DNA of 64,000 nt from Jeotgalibaca arthritidis (GCF_011100465.1 NZ_CP049740.1:248001-312000); one strand, 5' to 3'. Numbered from the stretch's first letter, positions 34,448 to 44,680 are shown. The notes: generated by a model not told the origin, from the letters alone. A program made the numbers and translations.

Positions 34448-35125
34448 CTACCCATCCAAATCCTCCTCAGTAACATCAATGCCAAATAGTCTCTGGAACT
34501 TATCAAAGTTATAAGGGTAAGAGTTATCGCCATCAAATCTTACTGGCTTATGGCCATTACTATATTCAAATTCCAACTCCCACTGTGTTCCATCAAGTAC
34601 CATGTATCCGAAGCGTTTAGTTGTATAATGTCTTCGCCACTCACCGATGTGAAGTTCCTTAAGTGCAGCAATGTAGCTATTCTTTGTAAATGGCTCCTCA
34701 TTATCATCCAACAATACAAGTGGTTCTACATCTTCCCATAACTTTGTATAGGCTTTCAATTCTTCGGATAGCTCTACAATATAGGTGCTATAACCGCCAA
34801 AGTAACCACCAATGTTAAAGGTAATCTTGCAGATAGCATTTATGTTCGCATCAAAATCGGCTGCCTTTTCTTCAGACTTTGATAAAGTGTATGTTCCGCC
34901 AGCCTCAACATAGGCTTGCTTGGCTTTATCCAAATATTTACGGCTCCAATGAAGGCGGGTATCTTCACTTGGATGCATAACAGTTTTAATGTCATTATAC
35001 GGGTTTTCCATAGAATTTTTGAGGTAACCTATTTCTTGCTTAAGTCCTCGGATGGCGGTCATTATTTCTTCTTTTGTTTTTCCTTTGAGATACTCTTCAT
35101 AGTAACTTTCCGGACTAATCATCAT
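34448..35125 (-). CDS. Conserved-looking protein of unknown function
   Basis: 225 residues, soluble. The start SPESYYEEYLKGKTKEEI and a long helical first half are followed by a beta-rich second half (GEWRRHYTTKRFGYMVLDG, then WELEFEYSNG). AAAGGAGG lies before the ATG. It sits 15 bases after the small HTH gene and is co-directional, so the HTH protein may be its regulator or partner, as in two-gene toxin-antitoxin-like modules. Function unknown. Confidence 0.6.
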   Translation of the reverse strand: MMISPESYYEEYLKGKTKEEIMTAIRGLKQEIGYLKNSMENPYNDIKTVMHPSEDTRLHWSRKYLDKAKQAYVEAGGTYTLSKSEEKAADFDANINAICKITFNIGGYFGGYSTYIVELSEELKAYTKLWEDVEPLVLLDDNEEPFTKNSYIAALKELHIGEWRRHYTTKRFGYMVLDGTQWELEFEYSNGHKPVRFDGDNSYPYNFDKFQRLFGIDVTEEDLDG

Positions 35126-35140
35126 ATTTGACTGCCTCCT

Positions 35141-35365
35141 TTATTCGTTAGATATTTTTATTTCTTCTCCATCTGGTAAAATAAATGCCTGCACAAACTT
35201 GACACCTAGCACATCAGCAATGACTTTCAACTCATCCAAGGTTACCGTTTCTCGTTGTAATTTTTTATTGAAATTCTGTGGAGTCTGGCCAATACGTCTA
35301 GCAAGTTCGGAAACACTTATATTCATTTGCTCACACAGTTCTTTAATCATTTCTGCCGTAGTCAT
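35141..35365 (-). CDS. XRE/Cro-type HTH protein
   Basis: 74 residues made almost wholly of a Cro/C1 helix-turn-helix (MTTAEMIKELCEQMNISVSE, then RIGQTPQNFNKKLQ) with a short acidic tail. It leads the pair with the 34448-35125 gene. Confidence 0.8.
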   Translation of the reverse strand: MTTAEMIKELCEQMNISVSELARRIGQTPQNFNKKLQRETVTLDELKVIADVLGVKFVQAFILPDGEEIKISNE

Positions 35366-35461
35366 ACAGCACCTCCAAGTTTACGCTAAGAATATTATAA
35401 ACCATTTGGTTGATAAACACAATAGTTATTAAAATATTATTATAATCAGCAAGCAAAAGAA

Positions 35462-35492
35462 AACCCACAACTCTACTGTAGAGTCATGGGCT
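35462..35492. terminator. Hairpin between the HTH gene and a small membrane gene
   Basis: ACTCTA/TAGAGT core with outer CCCA/TGGG pairing (35464-35490). A T-run is weak, so it may be a terminator or a regulatory hairpin upstream of the HTH gene. Confidence 0.45.
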
Positions 35493-35569
35493 ATCGGAAA
35501 TTTATTTTTTATTTCTTGCCCTTATATAAAAACAAGAAGTAATCCTTCAAGAAATGAATTTATCATTAT

Positions 35570-35764
35570 CTACGATTTGCTATCATCTTTCATTATTCTA
35601 TCAGCTCTACCGAGACTTGAATATAGGATCACTATTGATAACCCTGAAGATAACACCCAATAACTAATATCGTAAATTGCTAATAGTATTGCAGTAATTG
35701 CTAATACCATAGCTGAAATTAATCCAATCACTACTTTTTTATCTTTCAAAACTTTATAATTCAT
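35570..35764 (-). CDS. Small two-helix membrane protein
   Basis: 64 residues with two hydrophobic helices (about 11-30 and 34-50) and charged ends. ATG 35764 follows GAGGTGA. Family not recognised. Confidence 0.5.
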   Translation of the reverse strand: MNYKVLKDKKVVIGLISAMVLAITAILLAIYDISYWVLSSGLSIVILYSSLGRADRIMKDDSKS

Positions 35765-35821
35765 TATTTGCTTCACCTCGCTGGATTTGAAGTTGTATTT
35801 AGTTATTCGACTTTTCGAACT

Positions 35822-36280
35822 TTAGCTTACCACTTGGAAAGGTGCTTGGGTGAACAACACTTGTTCTGCTTGACGCTTGCCTTCACCGTAATCAACCGTT
35901 TTGTTTGGATCAATATCATAGGTTAATGGATCAAAGTCCGCCTCTACATATCCGTCTTTATTTCCCGCATAGGTTGCCAATGAAGAGGTAAAGTAATAGT
36001 GTTTCAATTGTTGACCAAATTTTTCAATACGGATTCGTGCATCCTCAGCGTTATAACAGATATTATCGAATACTGCATCCCACTGTTGTGCTTGAACTGC
36101 TTGCCAACCAGCATGAGCTGCATCGCTCGCATCTAACACAATATGTTGCACCTGACCCTCAAACGGAACAGGATTGTTACCTCGCGTCGCAACAGTCACG
36201 TCATAGCCTTTATCTAATAGTAATTGGACAGTTTTTTTACCAAAAAAATTCGTTCCACCTAACACAAGTATTTGTTTCAT
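35822..36280 (-). pseudogene. 3'-truncated NAD-dependent epimerase/SDR
   Basis: 152 residues: a Rossmann start MKQILVLGGTNFFGKK and a YGEGK-type active site (Y-x3-K), then an abrupt stop after QAPFQVVS. Family members run to about 300 residues, so the substrate-binding half is missing. It lies at the border between the accessory island and the housekeeping region. Confidence 0.8.
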
Positions 36281-36384
36281 TTCCTTCACCTTTTCTGATT
36301 TTATTTAATTTATTTTTAGAATAGTCCTAGACTATCCAACTAACTCAAAGTTGTCTACTTTAACATACTAACTGCTATCTATTA

Positions 36385-36427
36385 AAAACAGCGACACCCT
36401 TTTTAGATAAAAGGTTGTCGCTGTTTT
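36385..36427 (-). terminator. Terminator of guaA
   Basis: AAAACAGCGACA pairs with TGTCGCTGTTTT around an about 18-base AT-rich loop, just after the guaA stop. The hairpin has A and T ends on both strands. Confidence 0.85.
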
Positions 36428-36436
36428 ACTTCTATT

Positions 36437-37990
36437 TTATTCCCACTCGATCGTCGCTGGTGGCTTGCTCGTAATGTCATACACGATACGGTTAACGTGT
36501 GCAACTTCATTAACGATTCGTTTTGAAATAGTTTCAAGGACTTCGTAAGGAATACGTGCCCACTCTGATGTCATACCATCGATAGATGTTACGGCACGGA
36601 TACCAACTGTATAATCATAAGTACGGCCGTCTCCCATAACACCAACACTTCTAATACCTGGTAAAACTGTAAAGTATTGCCAGACATCGCGTTCTAAACC
36701 AGCATTTGCAATTTCTTCACGAAGAATTGCGTCTGACTCACGAACGATTTCAAGTTTTTCTTCTGTAATTTCACCTAGTACGCGGATACCTAGTCCTGGT
36801 CCTGGGAATGGTTGGCGCCAAACAATGCTATCAGGCATACCTAATTCTGTTCCTAATTCACGAACTTCATCTTTGAATAAGGTATTCAATGGTTCGATTA
36901 GTTTGAATTGCATATCTTCTGGTAGTCCACCAACGTTGTGGTGAGATTTGATTGTTTGAGCAGTTTCTGTTCCACTTTCAATAACGTCTGTGTAAAGTGT
37001 GCCTTGTGCTAGGAATTCAATCCCGTTCAATTTAGTTGCTTCGTCATCGAATACGTAGATAAATTCGTTACCAATAATTTTACGTTTTTGTTCTGGATCG
37101 CTAACGCCAGCTAGTTTAGACAAGAAGCGTTCTTTAGCATCCACTAAAATAATGTTCAAGCCGAATTTACCAGATAGGCTTTCCATTACTTGGTCTGCTT
37201 CGCCTTTACGTAGTAAACCATGGTCAACAAAGATACATGTTAATTGGTCACCGATTGCTTTTTGAAGTAACACACCGACTACTGATGAGTCAACACCACC
37301 TGAAAGGCCTAGCAAGACTTTTTTGTCCCCTACTGTTTCACGGATTTTTTCAATTTCAACGTCAATGAAGTTTGCGATTGACCAGTCAGCTTTACAGCCA
37401 CAGATGTCGAAGGCAAAGCTGCGTAACATATCATTACCATGTTCAGAAGCACGTACTTCTGGATGGAATTGAACACCGTATAGGTTTTTTTCTTCGTTTG
37501 CAAATGCGGCAACTGGGCATTGTGCGTTTGTTGCTGTTACTTTAAAGCCTACTGGAACATCTTTAATTAGGTCACCATGGCTCATTAATACCGTTTCAGA
37601 GCGGTCTAATCCTTTAAAAATACCACTTTCCACATCTAAAATTTCAATTGCTGATTGGCCATACTCGCGTTGCCCAGCAGCTTCTACTGTTCCTCCGAAT
37701 TGTGCAGTCATTAATTGCATGCCGTAGCAAACGCCTAAGACGGGAATCCCTAAATCATAAATGGCTGGATCCACTGTAAATGAACCTTCTTCATACACGC
37801 TATTTGGTCCACCTGAAAATACAATCCCTTTTACGTGATCCATTTTCTTAATATCTTCTGCTGTTGTGCGGTGTGATAGTAATTCTGAGAACACACCGAA
37901 TTCACGAATTCGACGAGTCAATAATTGGTTATATTGACTCCCAAAATCCAAAACGATAATTTTTTCCATTGATGATAAATCTGTAGTCAT
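36437..37990 (-). CDS. guaA: GMP synthase (glutamine-hydrolysing)
   Basis: 517 residues. The class I glutamine amidotransferase domain has Cys in LGVCYGMQL and His in FHPEV. The ATP-pyrophosphatase domain has SGGVDSSV, and the dimerisation domain ends KPPATIEWE. It converts XMP to GMP in the cytoplasm. ATG 37990 has GGAGG about ten bases upstream. It follows coaA closely and is probably co-transcribed. Confidence 0.97.
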   Translation of the reverse strand: MTTDLSSMEKIIVLDFGSQYNQLLTRRIREFGVFSELLSHRTTAEDIKKMDHVKGIVFSGGPNSVYEEGSFTVDPAIYDLGIPVLGVCYGMQLMTAQFGGTVEAAGQREYGQSAIEILDVESGIFKGLDRSETVLMSHGDLIKDVPVGFKVTATNAQCPVAAFANEEKNLYGVQFHPEVRASEHGNDMLRSFAFDICGCKADWSIANFIDVEIEKIRETVGDKKVLLGLSGGVDSSVVGVLLQKAIGDQLTCIFVDHGLLRKGEADQVMESLSGKFGLNIILVDAKERFLSKLAGVSDPEQKRKIIGNEFIYVFDDEATKLNGIEFLAQGTLYTDVIESGTETAQTIKSHHNVGGLPEDMQFKLIEPLNTLFKDEVRELGTELGMPDSIVWRQPFPGPGLGIRVLGEITEEKLEIVRESDAILREEIANAGLERDVWQYFTVLPGIRSVGVMGDGRTYDYTVGIRAVTSIDGMTSEWARIPYEVLETISKRIVNEVAHVNRIVYDITSKPPATIEWE

Positions 37991-38036
37991 TTGAAATGGT
38001 CCCTCCATGCTTCTTTTTTAAATGTTATTACCATAA

Positions 38037-38960
38037 TTAATATTTTTTGATCTGAAGATAGTCGATAAAGTGATTATCAGATTTATGAATAATCAGATCG
38101 GCACGCGTCATTGTCGGTGCAATATATTCTTCGAGGTTCTTTAAGTTGACAGACCGCCAAACTGCCTTAGCCATGTTAATCGCATCTTGCCGGTCTCCTA
38201 TGGCATAGTTGTAGTAGTAGTTATCGGGATGGTCTTTAGCCCGATCCATCAGCATTTCGAAGCGTTCTAAATACCACTTTTCAACATTTTCAATATCCGC
38301 ATCCACGTAAATTGAAAAATCGAAAAAGTCACTCACATAGATTTGCTGGTTGGATGGTAATTGTAACACATTAATCCCTTCAACTATCAGTATATCAGGA
38401 CGATCGACAACATCAAACTCATTCGGCACAATATCATAAATATGATGCGAATAAACAGGTGACTTCACATGGCGCTTACCAGTTTTCACATCTAATAGGA
38501 ATTCAATCAGACGCTCCATATCATAGCTTTCAGGGAATCCTTTTCTGCCAAGGATGCCATTTTCGATTAAATGAGCATTTGGATATAAAAAGCCATCGGT
38601 TGTCATCATTGCGATATTTTTATCTGGATAGAATTTTTGCAATAAGTTTTGGAGAACACGCGCTGTTGTACTTTTCCCAACTGCCACACTTCCGGTTATC
38701 CCTATCATCAGTGGTGCTGGTTCATAAGGGTAACCTAAAAAATTACTTTTCATTTTCCTTAGTTTTCGATAATTTTTTTGATAAAGATCGATCATCTCAA
38801 CGAGAGGGACATAAATATCACGAACATCTTCTACAGAAAGCTTATCGTTTAAGGATGTCAGACTTTCTATTTTTTGTTCAGATATTAGTGGAATGGACTC
38901 TTCGTGGAAGGTTTTCCATTTGCTCCTATCGATTTGATAGTAGTTGCTAGTCGTATACAT
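38037..38960 (-). CDS. coaA: Pantothenate kinase, type I
   Basis: 307 residues. The P-loop is GSVAVGKS and a conserved catalytic region follows at MTTDGFLYPN; the C-terminal half contains DFFDFSIYVDA. It phosphorylates pantothenate, the first and regulated step of coenzyme A synthesis. ATG 38960 with a moderate ribosome-binding site. The 46-base gap to guaA suggests one transcript. Confidence 0.96.
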   Translation of the reverse strand: MYTTSNYYQIDRSKWKTFHEESIPLISEQKIESLTSLNDKLSVEDVRDIYVPLVEMIDLYQKNYRKLRKMKSNFLGYPYEPAPLMIGITGSVAVGKSTTARVLQNLLQKFYPDKNIAMMTTDGFLYPNAHLIENGILGRKGFPESYDMERLIEFLLDVKTGKRHVKSPVYSHHIYDIVPNEFDVVDRPDILIVEGINVLQLPSNQQIYVSDFFDFSIYVDADIENVEKWYLERFEMLMDRAKDHPDNYYYNYAIGDRQDAINMAKAVWRSVNLKNLEEYIAPTMTRADLIIHKSDNHFIDYLQIKKY

Positions 38961-39293
38961 GCTAACGTCCTTTCATTTCATGAACATTTTCAGCTATTGT
39001 AACACATTTATTTTGCTTTTTACTACAGAAAGTTACGATTTAAATGATGATTATTCGTTTAACAGTTAATTAGTCACTATTAGGCAATTAAGTTTTTATA
39101 AATTAATACTTGTTTAATTTACTTTATTGACATCCTCCGATAAAATTAAGGAGAATAAGAGTTTACGACCACTTTTAAAACAGTTCAAAATGCTGTTTTA
39201 ATCTGATGATTTAAGGTATGATAAATGAGTTTGATTTGACGATTTTATCCGCTCTGTTTGATGATGATATCGTAGCAAAGGAAGATGTATATA
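38961..39293. other. Divergent intergenic region between coaA and the mevalonate operon
   Basis: About 330 AT-rich bases without a gene. Both promoters must lie here. A TTGACA at about 39126 has no good -10 at the right spacing, so the mevalonate promoter was not fixed. Confidence 0.4.
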
Positions 39294-40238
39294 ATGACGA
39301 CAAATATAGGAAAAGCTCACGGAAAAATTATCCTGATGGGAGAGCATGCGGTTGTATATGGCGAACCCTCCATTGCCCTCCCCTTTCCCGCTGTTGAAAT
39401 GATCGCAAGTGTCTCAGCCTATGAAGGTCCAGTTCGACTAGACTGTTCGTATTACCACGGCATCGCCGATGATATGCCGGAAATTTTACAAAGTCTAAAA
39501 AAAGCCATTGAATTGGCTCTCGAATCATTGAAGCAACCTTATGAGAACTTAGCTATTAACATTGAAAGTGCCATTCCACCTGAAAGAGGGATGGGATCAA
39601 GTGCTGCTGTTGCTGTTGCTGTCACACGAGCCATTTATAATTATTTTAATGCTGATTTAGATCATGGTCGCTTGATGCACATGGTTAATATTTCTGAAAA
39701 AATTGCTCATGGTAATCCAAGCGGGTTAGATGCCCTCACAACCAGTAGTTTGTCGCCCGTTTACTATCGTAAAGGCGCTGACATTATTCCTTTTTCACTG
39801 AAAATGGATGCTTATCTTGTTGTAGGTGATACTGGTGTAACTGGTCAAACCAAAGAGGCGGTGCAAAGTATTGCCGATCGTATTGAAAAAGAAGCTCAGC
39901 CGATTAGTCGAGAGAAAATTGCATTGTTGGGTAAACTAGCTAACCATGCTAAGGGTTTCCTCGAACGAAATGAAGCTAAAGAGCTAGGCGAAGCCATGAA
40001 TCAAGCCCATCTTTTATTAGCTGAACTCGGTGTTTCCAATAAAGAGTTGGATAACCTAGTTTCAGCAGCAAGAGAAGCTGGTGCTCTAGGCGCAAAGCTG
40101 ACTGGTGGAGGACGTGGTGGCTGTATGATTGCTTTAGCTAACAATCAAAGTGAGACTGAAAAAATCCGTCTTGCTCTATTAAATGCTGGTGCGGTAACAA
40201 CTTGGATGACATCATTAAATCAGGAGGAAGGTCTATGA
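39294..40238 (+). CDS. mvk: Mevalonate kinase
   Basis: 314 residues of the GHMP kinase family. MGEHAVVYG (motif 1), PPERGMGSSAAVAVAV (ATP loop) and KLTGGGRGGCMIAL (motif 3) are all present. It phosphorylates mevalonate, the first of three ATP-using steps to isopentenyl diphosphate. The ATG at 39294 is chosen because AAGGAAG is correctly spaced from it. The last codons overlap the mvaD start. Confidence 0.95.
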   Translation: MTTNIGKAHGKIILMGEHAVVYGEPSIALPFPAVEMIASVSAYEGPVRLDCSYYHGIADDMPEILQSLKKAIELALESLKQPYENLAINIESAIPPERGMGSSAAVAVAVTRAIYNYFNADLDHGRLMHMVNISEKIAHGNPSGLDALTTSSLSPVYYRKGADIIPFSLKMDAYLVVGDTGVTGQTKEAVQSIADRIEKEAQPISREKIALLGKLANHAKGFLERNEAKELGEAMNQAHLLLAELGVSNKELDNLVSAAREAGALGAKLTGGGRGGCMIALANNQSETEKIRLALLNAGAVTTWMTSLNQEEGL

Positions 40239-41242
40239 CACAAGCAGCTGTAAGAGCTCATACAAATATTGCATTAATTAAATATTGGGGGAAAAGAGAC
40301 GAAGCGCTCTTCTTGCCGACTAACAGTAGTTTGTCGTTAACGCTCGAAAAGCTTTATACTGATACATTGGTTCGGTTTGATGACAGCTTAAGTCAAGACC
40401 ATTTTATTTTGAATGGTCAGCCCCAAGCCGAGAAAGAAACACAAAAAATTAGCCGTTTCTTAGATCGTTTTAGAAAAGAAGCTGGTATAACAACCTTTGC
40501 TCATGTTGAGAGTATTAATCATGTTCCAACAGCAGCTGGTTTAGCCTCTTCTGCTTCTGCTTTTGCTGCACTAGCGGGGGCTGCTAATATTGCTAGTGGA
40601 TTAAACTTAGATTTAAAGACATTATCAACCTATGCAAGACAAGGCAGTGGTAGTGCAACGAGAAGTATTTACGGTGGTTTTGTTGAATGGAACAAAGGAA
40701 CCTCTTCTGACGATTCATGTGCGATTCCTGTTGATGATGCAGATTGGGATATTGGGATGCTAGTTGTGGCCGTTAACCGTTCTGAGAAGAAGATTTCTAG
40801 TCGGGTTGGCATGAAACAAACCATTGAAACCTCTCCTTATTATCCGTCTTGGGTTGAAACAGCTGAAACAGATATTCAAGCCATTAAAGAAGCCATTAAA
40901 GAACGCAACTTTGAACGAATGGGTGAAATTGCCGAACATAGTGCGATGAAAATGCATGCCTCTATGTTAGCAGCACAACCCCCTATTATTTACTTCGAAC
41001 CAGCTAGTATGAAAGCTATCCAAATCGCTCACCAACTGCGTGACCAAGGCATTCCGTGTTATGTTACAATGGATGCTGGCCCAAATGTGAAGGTGCTCTG
41101 CCGCCTCTCACAAGCTGAACAAATAAAAAATGCTTTTAAAGAACATTTTTCTGAAGAACAATTAATGATTACAGGACCAGGCCAAGGTATTCGTCAACTA
41201 ACAAATGAAGAATATCGCGCCAATAACTGGTCATTGAACTAG
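40235..41242 (+). CDS. mvaD: Diphosphomevalonate decarboxylase
   Basis: 335 residues. It begins AAVRAHTNIALIKYWGKRDE, the signature of the enzyme, with the ATP loop AAGLASSASAFAAL and the late Asp in VTMDAGPNVKVLC. It makes isopentenyl diphosphate by ATP-driven decarboxylation. ATG 40235 overlaps the mvk stop (ATGA) and has AGGAGG upstream. Confidence 0.96.
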   Translation: MTQAAVRAHTNIALIKYWGKRDEALFLPTNSSLSLTLEKLYTDTLVRFDDSLSQDHFILNGQPQAEKETQKISRFLDRFRKEAGITTFAHVESINHVPTAAGLASSASAFAALAGAANIASGLNLDLKTLSTYARQGSGSATRSIYGGFVEWNKGTSSDDSCAIPVDDADWDIGMLVVAVNRSEKKISSRVGMKQTIETSPYYPSWVETAETDIQAIKEAIKERNFERMGEIAEHSAMKMHASMLAAQPPIIYFEPASMKAIQIAHQLRDQGIPCYVTMDAGPNVKVLCRLSQAEQIKNAFKEHFSEEQLMITGPGQGIRQLTNEEYRANNWSLN

Positions 41243-41256
41243 AGAGGAAGAGAACA

Positions 41257-42333
41257 TTGGTACAAGCGAGTGCACCAGGAAAACTATTTATTGCAGGTGA
41301 ATATGCCGTTGTGACAAGCGCACACCCAGCCATCTTAGTTGCCGTGAATCAATTCATCACAGTTACTGTCGAACAGGCAGAAGAAGAAGGAACCATCCAC
41401 TCCGCTCTAAATGGCGGATTACCAATTCCTTGGACAAGACTGGATGGCAAACTTTATATTGATGAACGTGAAAATCCCTTCTTCTATATTACTCAAGCAG
41501 TCAAATATACGGAACAATACATTTTAGAAGCTGGAAAAGAGCTTCACTTTTTCCACTTATCAGTTGAGAGTGAACTTGATAATGCTAAAGGAAAAAAATA
41601 CGGCTTAGGCTCTAGCGGAGCTGTGACCGTTGCGACTATTAAAGCTTTGCTAAAATTTTATGATTTAGAGGTAACTGCTGAACTAATCTATAAACTCGCT
41701 TCACTAGCTCACCTGTCTGTTAATTCGAATGGCTCATTTGGTGATATTGCAGCCAGCAGCTATACGGGTTGGATTGCCTATGCTTGTTTTGACCGTAAGT
41801 GGGTTCTAGAACAAGAACAACACCTATCTATTACAGAATTAGTCCAAAGTGACTGGCCTGACATGATGGTGAAGCAATTACAAGTGCCTGAGAAATTGAA
41901 ATTGTTAATAGGCTGGACCGGTTCACCTGCTTCAACAGCTCATTTAGTTGATAAGGTCAATTTAAAACGTAGCAAACTAGAAGACTTTTTCCCTATTTTC
42001 CTAAGAAAGAGTAAGACTTGTGTAAGTGCTCTGATTGATGCCTTTGAAACAGGTGACGTGGATGCTATTAAGATTGGGATTAAGCGAAATCGTGAGTTGT
42101 TACAACGTCTCGCTTCTAAAACAGGTGTTAAAATTGAAACAGAATTGCTAGCGAAACTGATTGAAATTGCCGAAAAATTTGAAGGTGCTGGAAAATCATC
42201 TGGTGCTGGTGGTGGCGACTGCGGAATCGTTCTAGTAGAAGAAGATAAAAATATTTCATTATTACTTTCTGATTGGCGTAATTCTGGTATTCAGCCACTG
42301 CCATTAGAAGTCTTTTATGAACAAAAGAATTAA
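41257..42333 (+). CDS. pmvk: Phosphomevalonate kinase
   Basis: 358 residues, GHMP fold: APGKLFIAGEYAVV at the start, KKYGLGSSGAVTVA as the ATP loop and GAGKSSGAGGGDCGIVL near the end. The start is TTG 41257 with GAGGAAGAG upstream; no ATG is in reach. Third kinase gene of the operon, 14 bases after mvaD. Confidence 0.95.
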   Translation: MVQASAPGKLFIAGEYAVVTSAHPAILVAVNQFITVTVEQAEEEGTIHSALNGGLPIPWTRLDGKLYIDERENPFFYITQAVKYTEQYILEAGKELHFFHLSVESELDNAKGKKYGLGSSGAVTVATIKALLKFYDLEVTAELIYKLASLAHLSVNSNGSFGDIAASSYTGWIAYACFDRKWVLEQEQHLSITELVQSDWPDMMVKQLQVPEKLKLLIGWTGSPASTAHLVDKVNLKRSKLEDFFPIFLRKSKTCVSALIDAFETGDVDAIKIGIKRNRELLQRLASKTGVKIETELLAKLIEIAEKFEGAGKSSGAGGGDCGIVLVEEDKNISLLLSDWRNSGIQPLPLEVFYEQKN

Positions 42334-42347
42334 AGGAGCCCGTTATT

Positions 42348-43406
42348 ATGACTATTGATTCAATTCGTAAAGATGAGCACGTTGACTTAGCTGAAAAACA
42401 ATATCAAGCAGCTAGTCAATCTGACTTTCAAAAAATTCGTTTTGTTCATCACTCATTGCCACAAATGGCAACAACTGATGTCTCTCTGGCATCACATTTA
42501 CTCGGTTATGATATGCCCCTTCCCTTTTATATTAATGGGATGACAGGTGGGAGTGATAAGACCAAAGTAATTAACCAGCAACTAGCTGAAGTGGCTAAAG
42601 CAAGCGGTCTTGTGATGGCATCAGGATCAGTTAGTGCGGCGATTAAACATCCAGAACTCTCTGATAGTTTTAAAGTGATCCGTGAGGTTAACCCAGATGG
42701 GATTGTGCTTGCTAACTTAGGCGCTCACCATACGGTTGAAAATGCGAAGCGTGCCGTTGATATTTTACAGGCTAACGGTATGCAAATTCATATTAATGCA
42801 CCTCAAGAACTAGTTATGCCAGAAGGCGATCGTGATTTTTCAATGTGGTTAAGTCAAATCGAAGCCATCGTTAAAGGTGTTGGCGTTCCGGTTATGGTTA
42901 AGGAAGTCGGTTTTGGAATGAGCCGTGAAACCATTAAGCAACTAACTGATGTTGGTGTGGAGTGGATTGATGTATCCGGTCGTGGCGGAACAAACTTTGC
43001 TGCTATTGAGAATGCACGCCGTAGCACCTTCTCTTATGATGATCTAGAAAATTGGGGACAATCAACTGTCGTATCTCTATTAGAAGCAGCTGATCTTAAA
43101 AATGATGCTCACATTTTAGCATCTGGTGGGATTAAAACGCCTTATGACATTGTTAAAGCCTTGAGTTTAGGCGCAGAAGCAGTTGGTCTATCAGGTCAAT
43201 TCCTTCATATGGTTTTAGAAAATGGTCCTGAAAAAACAGTGGCAACCATCGAAAGCTGGAAAGAAAAAATCACTGCCATTATGACACTGTTGGGAGCAAA
43301 ATCAGTTGCTGATTTGCAAAAAACTGATTTAATGTTCCACCGTGACTTAATTGACTGGTGCGATATGCGCAGTATTGACTATAAAGCATACGGAAAACGA
43401 TCATAA
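42348..43406 (+). CDS. fni: Isopentenyl-diphosphate delta-isomerase, type 2 (FMN)
   Basis: 352 residues. R/K-rich substrate start (RKDEHVDLA), FMN-site MTGGSD and a late ASGGIKTPYDIVKALSLGA with the phosphate-binding glycines. It interconverts IPP and DMAPP using reduced FMN. Last gene of the mevalonate operon; AAAGGAG lies before the ATG. Confidence 0.96.
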   Translation: MTIDSIRKDEHVDLAEKQYQAASQSDFQKIRFVHHSLPQMATTDVSLASHLLGYDMPLPFYINGMTGGSDKTKVINQQLAEVAKASGLVMASGSVSAAIKHPELSDSFKVIREVNPDGIVLANLGAHHTVENAKRAVDILQANGMQIHINAPQELVMPEGDRDFSMWLSQIEAIVKGVGVPVMVKEVGFGMSRETIKQLTDVGVEWIDVSGRGGTNFAAIENARRSTFSYDDLENWGQSTVVSLLEAADLKNDAHILASGGIKTPYDIVKALSLGAEAVGLSGQFLHMVLENGPEKTVATIESWKEKITAIMTLLGAKSVADLQKTDLMFHRDLIDWCDMRSIDYKAYGKRS

Positions 43407-43440
43407 AAAACTTGGCCGCAAAAGCGTCCAAGTTTTTTTG
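43406..43440 (+). terminator. Terminator of the mevalonate operon
   Basis: AAAACTTGG and CCAAGTTTT arms around a GC-containing loop, followed by a T-run. Confidence 0.85.
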
Positions 43441-43442
43441 TA

Positions 43443-43544
43443 GACTAGGGGATTATAAGTTCAGCCATCAATGTCTAGCTCCCTAGTCGACATGTTTCTT
43501 CGTTTTTATGTCAAGTGGGCCATTATTTTGTACTCACTCGACAT
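43443..43544. repeat. Two consecutive inverted repeats between fni and azlD
   Basis: GACTAGGG (43443-43450) pairs with CCCTAGTC (43481-43488). ATGTCAAGTG (43508-43517) pairs with CACTCGACAT (43535-43544) with one G-U. The second may end the azl transcript; neither has a strong T-run. Confidence 0.55.
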
Positions 43545-43555
43545 AATGAGCTTAT

Positions 43556-43879
43556 TTATTGCATCCATACCATGATACTAATGGCTATTACTCCGGCCAG
43601 TATCGAATAAATCATATTCTTTGTTTTGTAAGCTACTAAAATGGTCATCAATGATGGTAGTAATTTCGGATTTGTTAAAACATTCAGCTCAACCGCGTCT
43701 TCATAGAAAAATACATCGGTTGCAATCAAAGCTGCGAAAATGGAAATCGGGATATAGCCCATCCACTTTCGGAACCACATCGGTAAATTAGCATTTCGTA
43801 ATAAATAAATCGGTAAAAACCGAGGGATATAAGTCACCACTGCAGCGAAAATAATTAATAAGAGCAAACTACGATTCAT
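43556..43879 (-). CDS. azlD: AzlD-type branched-chain amino acid exporter subunit
   Basis: 107 residues with four hydrophobic helices; the central FRKWMGYIPISIFAALIA is characteristic. With AzlC it forms the two-part exporter of branched-chain amino acids. ATG 43879 lies within the last codons of azlC, with AAGGAGGAAG upstream. Confidence 0.88.
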   Translation of the reverse strand: MNRSLLLLIIFAAVVTYIPRFLPIYLLRNANLPMWFRKWMGYIPISIFAALIATDVFFYEDAVELNVLTNPKLLPSLMTILVAYKTKNMIYSILAGVIAISIMVWMQ

Positions 43880-44576
43880 GAACAACTTCCTCCTTACGTG
43901 CCTTTAAGTTAGCTAGTCCTAAGCCAACTAAAGAAGCAATAATAGAGGCAATTAAAATAGCAACCCCATTTTTTAAAACGACTTTCAGTATAACAGCGCT
44001 CACCATTGCAAAAATCGTTGTCCAAAATAATACCCAGTTTTCAATTTGAGAAACTAATAAAAAAATGAACATTGCTGTCAGCATGTAGTTCATCACAACG
44101 GTTGAAATAGAAACACTACTACCGAGTAAAGCACCAATCGTTGTACTGCTTGCCCAAGTCACATATGTGGCTACGCCAGCTGTCATTGCTTTGTTCGCTG
44201 TCCACGACGGGTCGATTTTAAATTTCATCATGTTTACTGCATAAGATTCGTCAGTTATCGACTGAGCGAATGCCAGATTGAAGAGATTGGATTTATTTTT
44301 TAAGTGACCAGCTATCGTAGAGCTCATTAACAGGTGTCTTAAGTTGATGAAAAAGACCATTAGGACAATTTCAATAAATCCAACACCACTGATGGTCATA
44401 GATGCAATCATAAATTGAGATGCCCCACCATAGACCAGTAAACTCATTAATAATACTGCTATGCTATTAAAGCCTGCTTGTTGAAGTAAAACACCACAAG
44501 CAAGTCCAATTGGAAAATAACTAATGCAGACGGGAATTATTGCTTTAAAACCGTCACGCCATTCTTCTTTTTTCAC
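43869..44576 (-). CDS. azlC: AzlC-type branched-chain amino acid exporter subunit
   Basis: 235 residues and about seven membrane helices, with conserved YFPIGLACGVLLQQAG and FFINLRHLLMSSTIA. The start is GTG 44576 because AAGGAGG is correctly placed before it; an upstream in-frame start has no such site. It overlaps azlD by 11 bases. Confidence 0.88.
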   Translation of the reverse strand: MKKEEWRDGFKAIIPVCISYFPIGLACGVLLQQAGFNSIAVLLMSLLVYGGASQFMIASMTISGVGFIEIVLMVFFINLRHLLMSSTIAGHLKNKSNLFNLAFAQSITDESYAVNMMKFKIDPSWTANKAMTAGVATYVTWASSTTIGALLGSSVSISTVVMNYMLTAMFIFLLVSQIENWVLFWTTIFAMVSAVILKVVLKNGVAILIASIIASLVGLGLANLKARKEEVVHES

Positions 44577-44680
44577 GTTATACCTCCTTATGTTGGTGAT
44601 AAGTAATTGTATTCTATCATAGTTTTTTAACATTAAATCGTTTAAAATGATATTTTTCTAATGAAACCCTTTTCCTAACT

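Noticed and set aside
39126-39150. Promoter of the mevalonate operon at TTGACA
   Set aside because: No acceptable -10 box lies 16-18 bases downstream.
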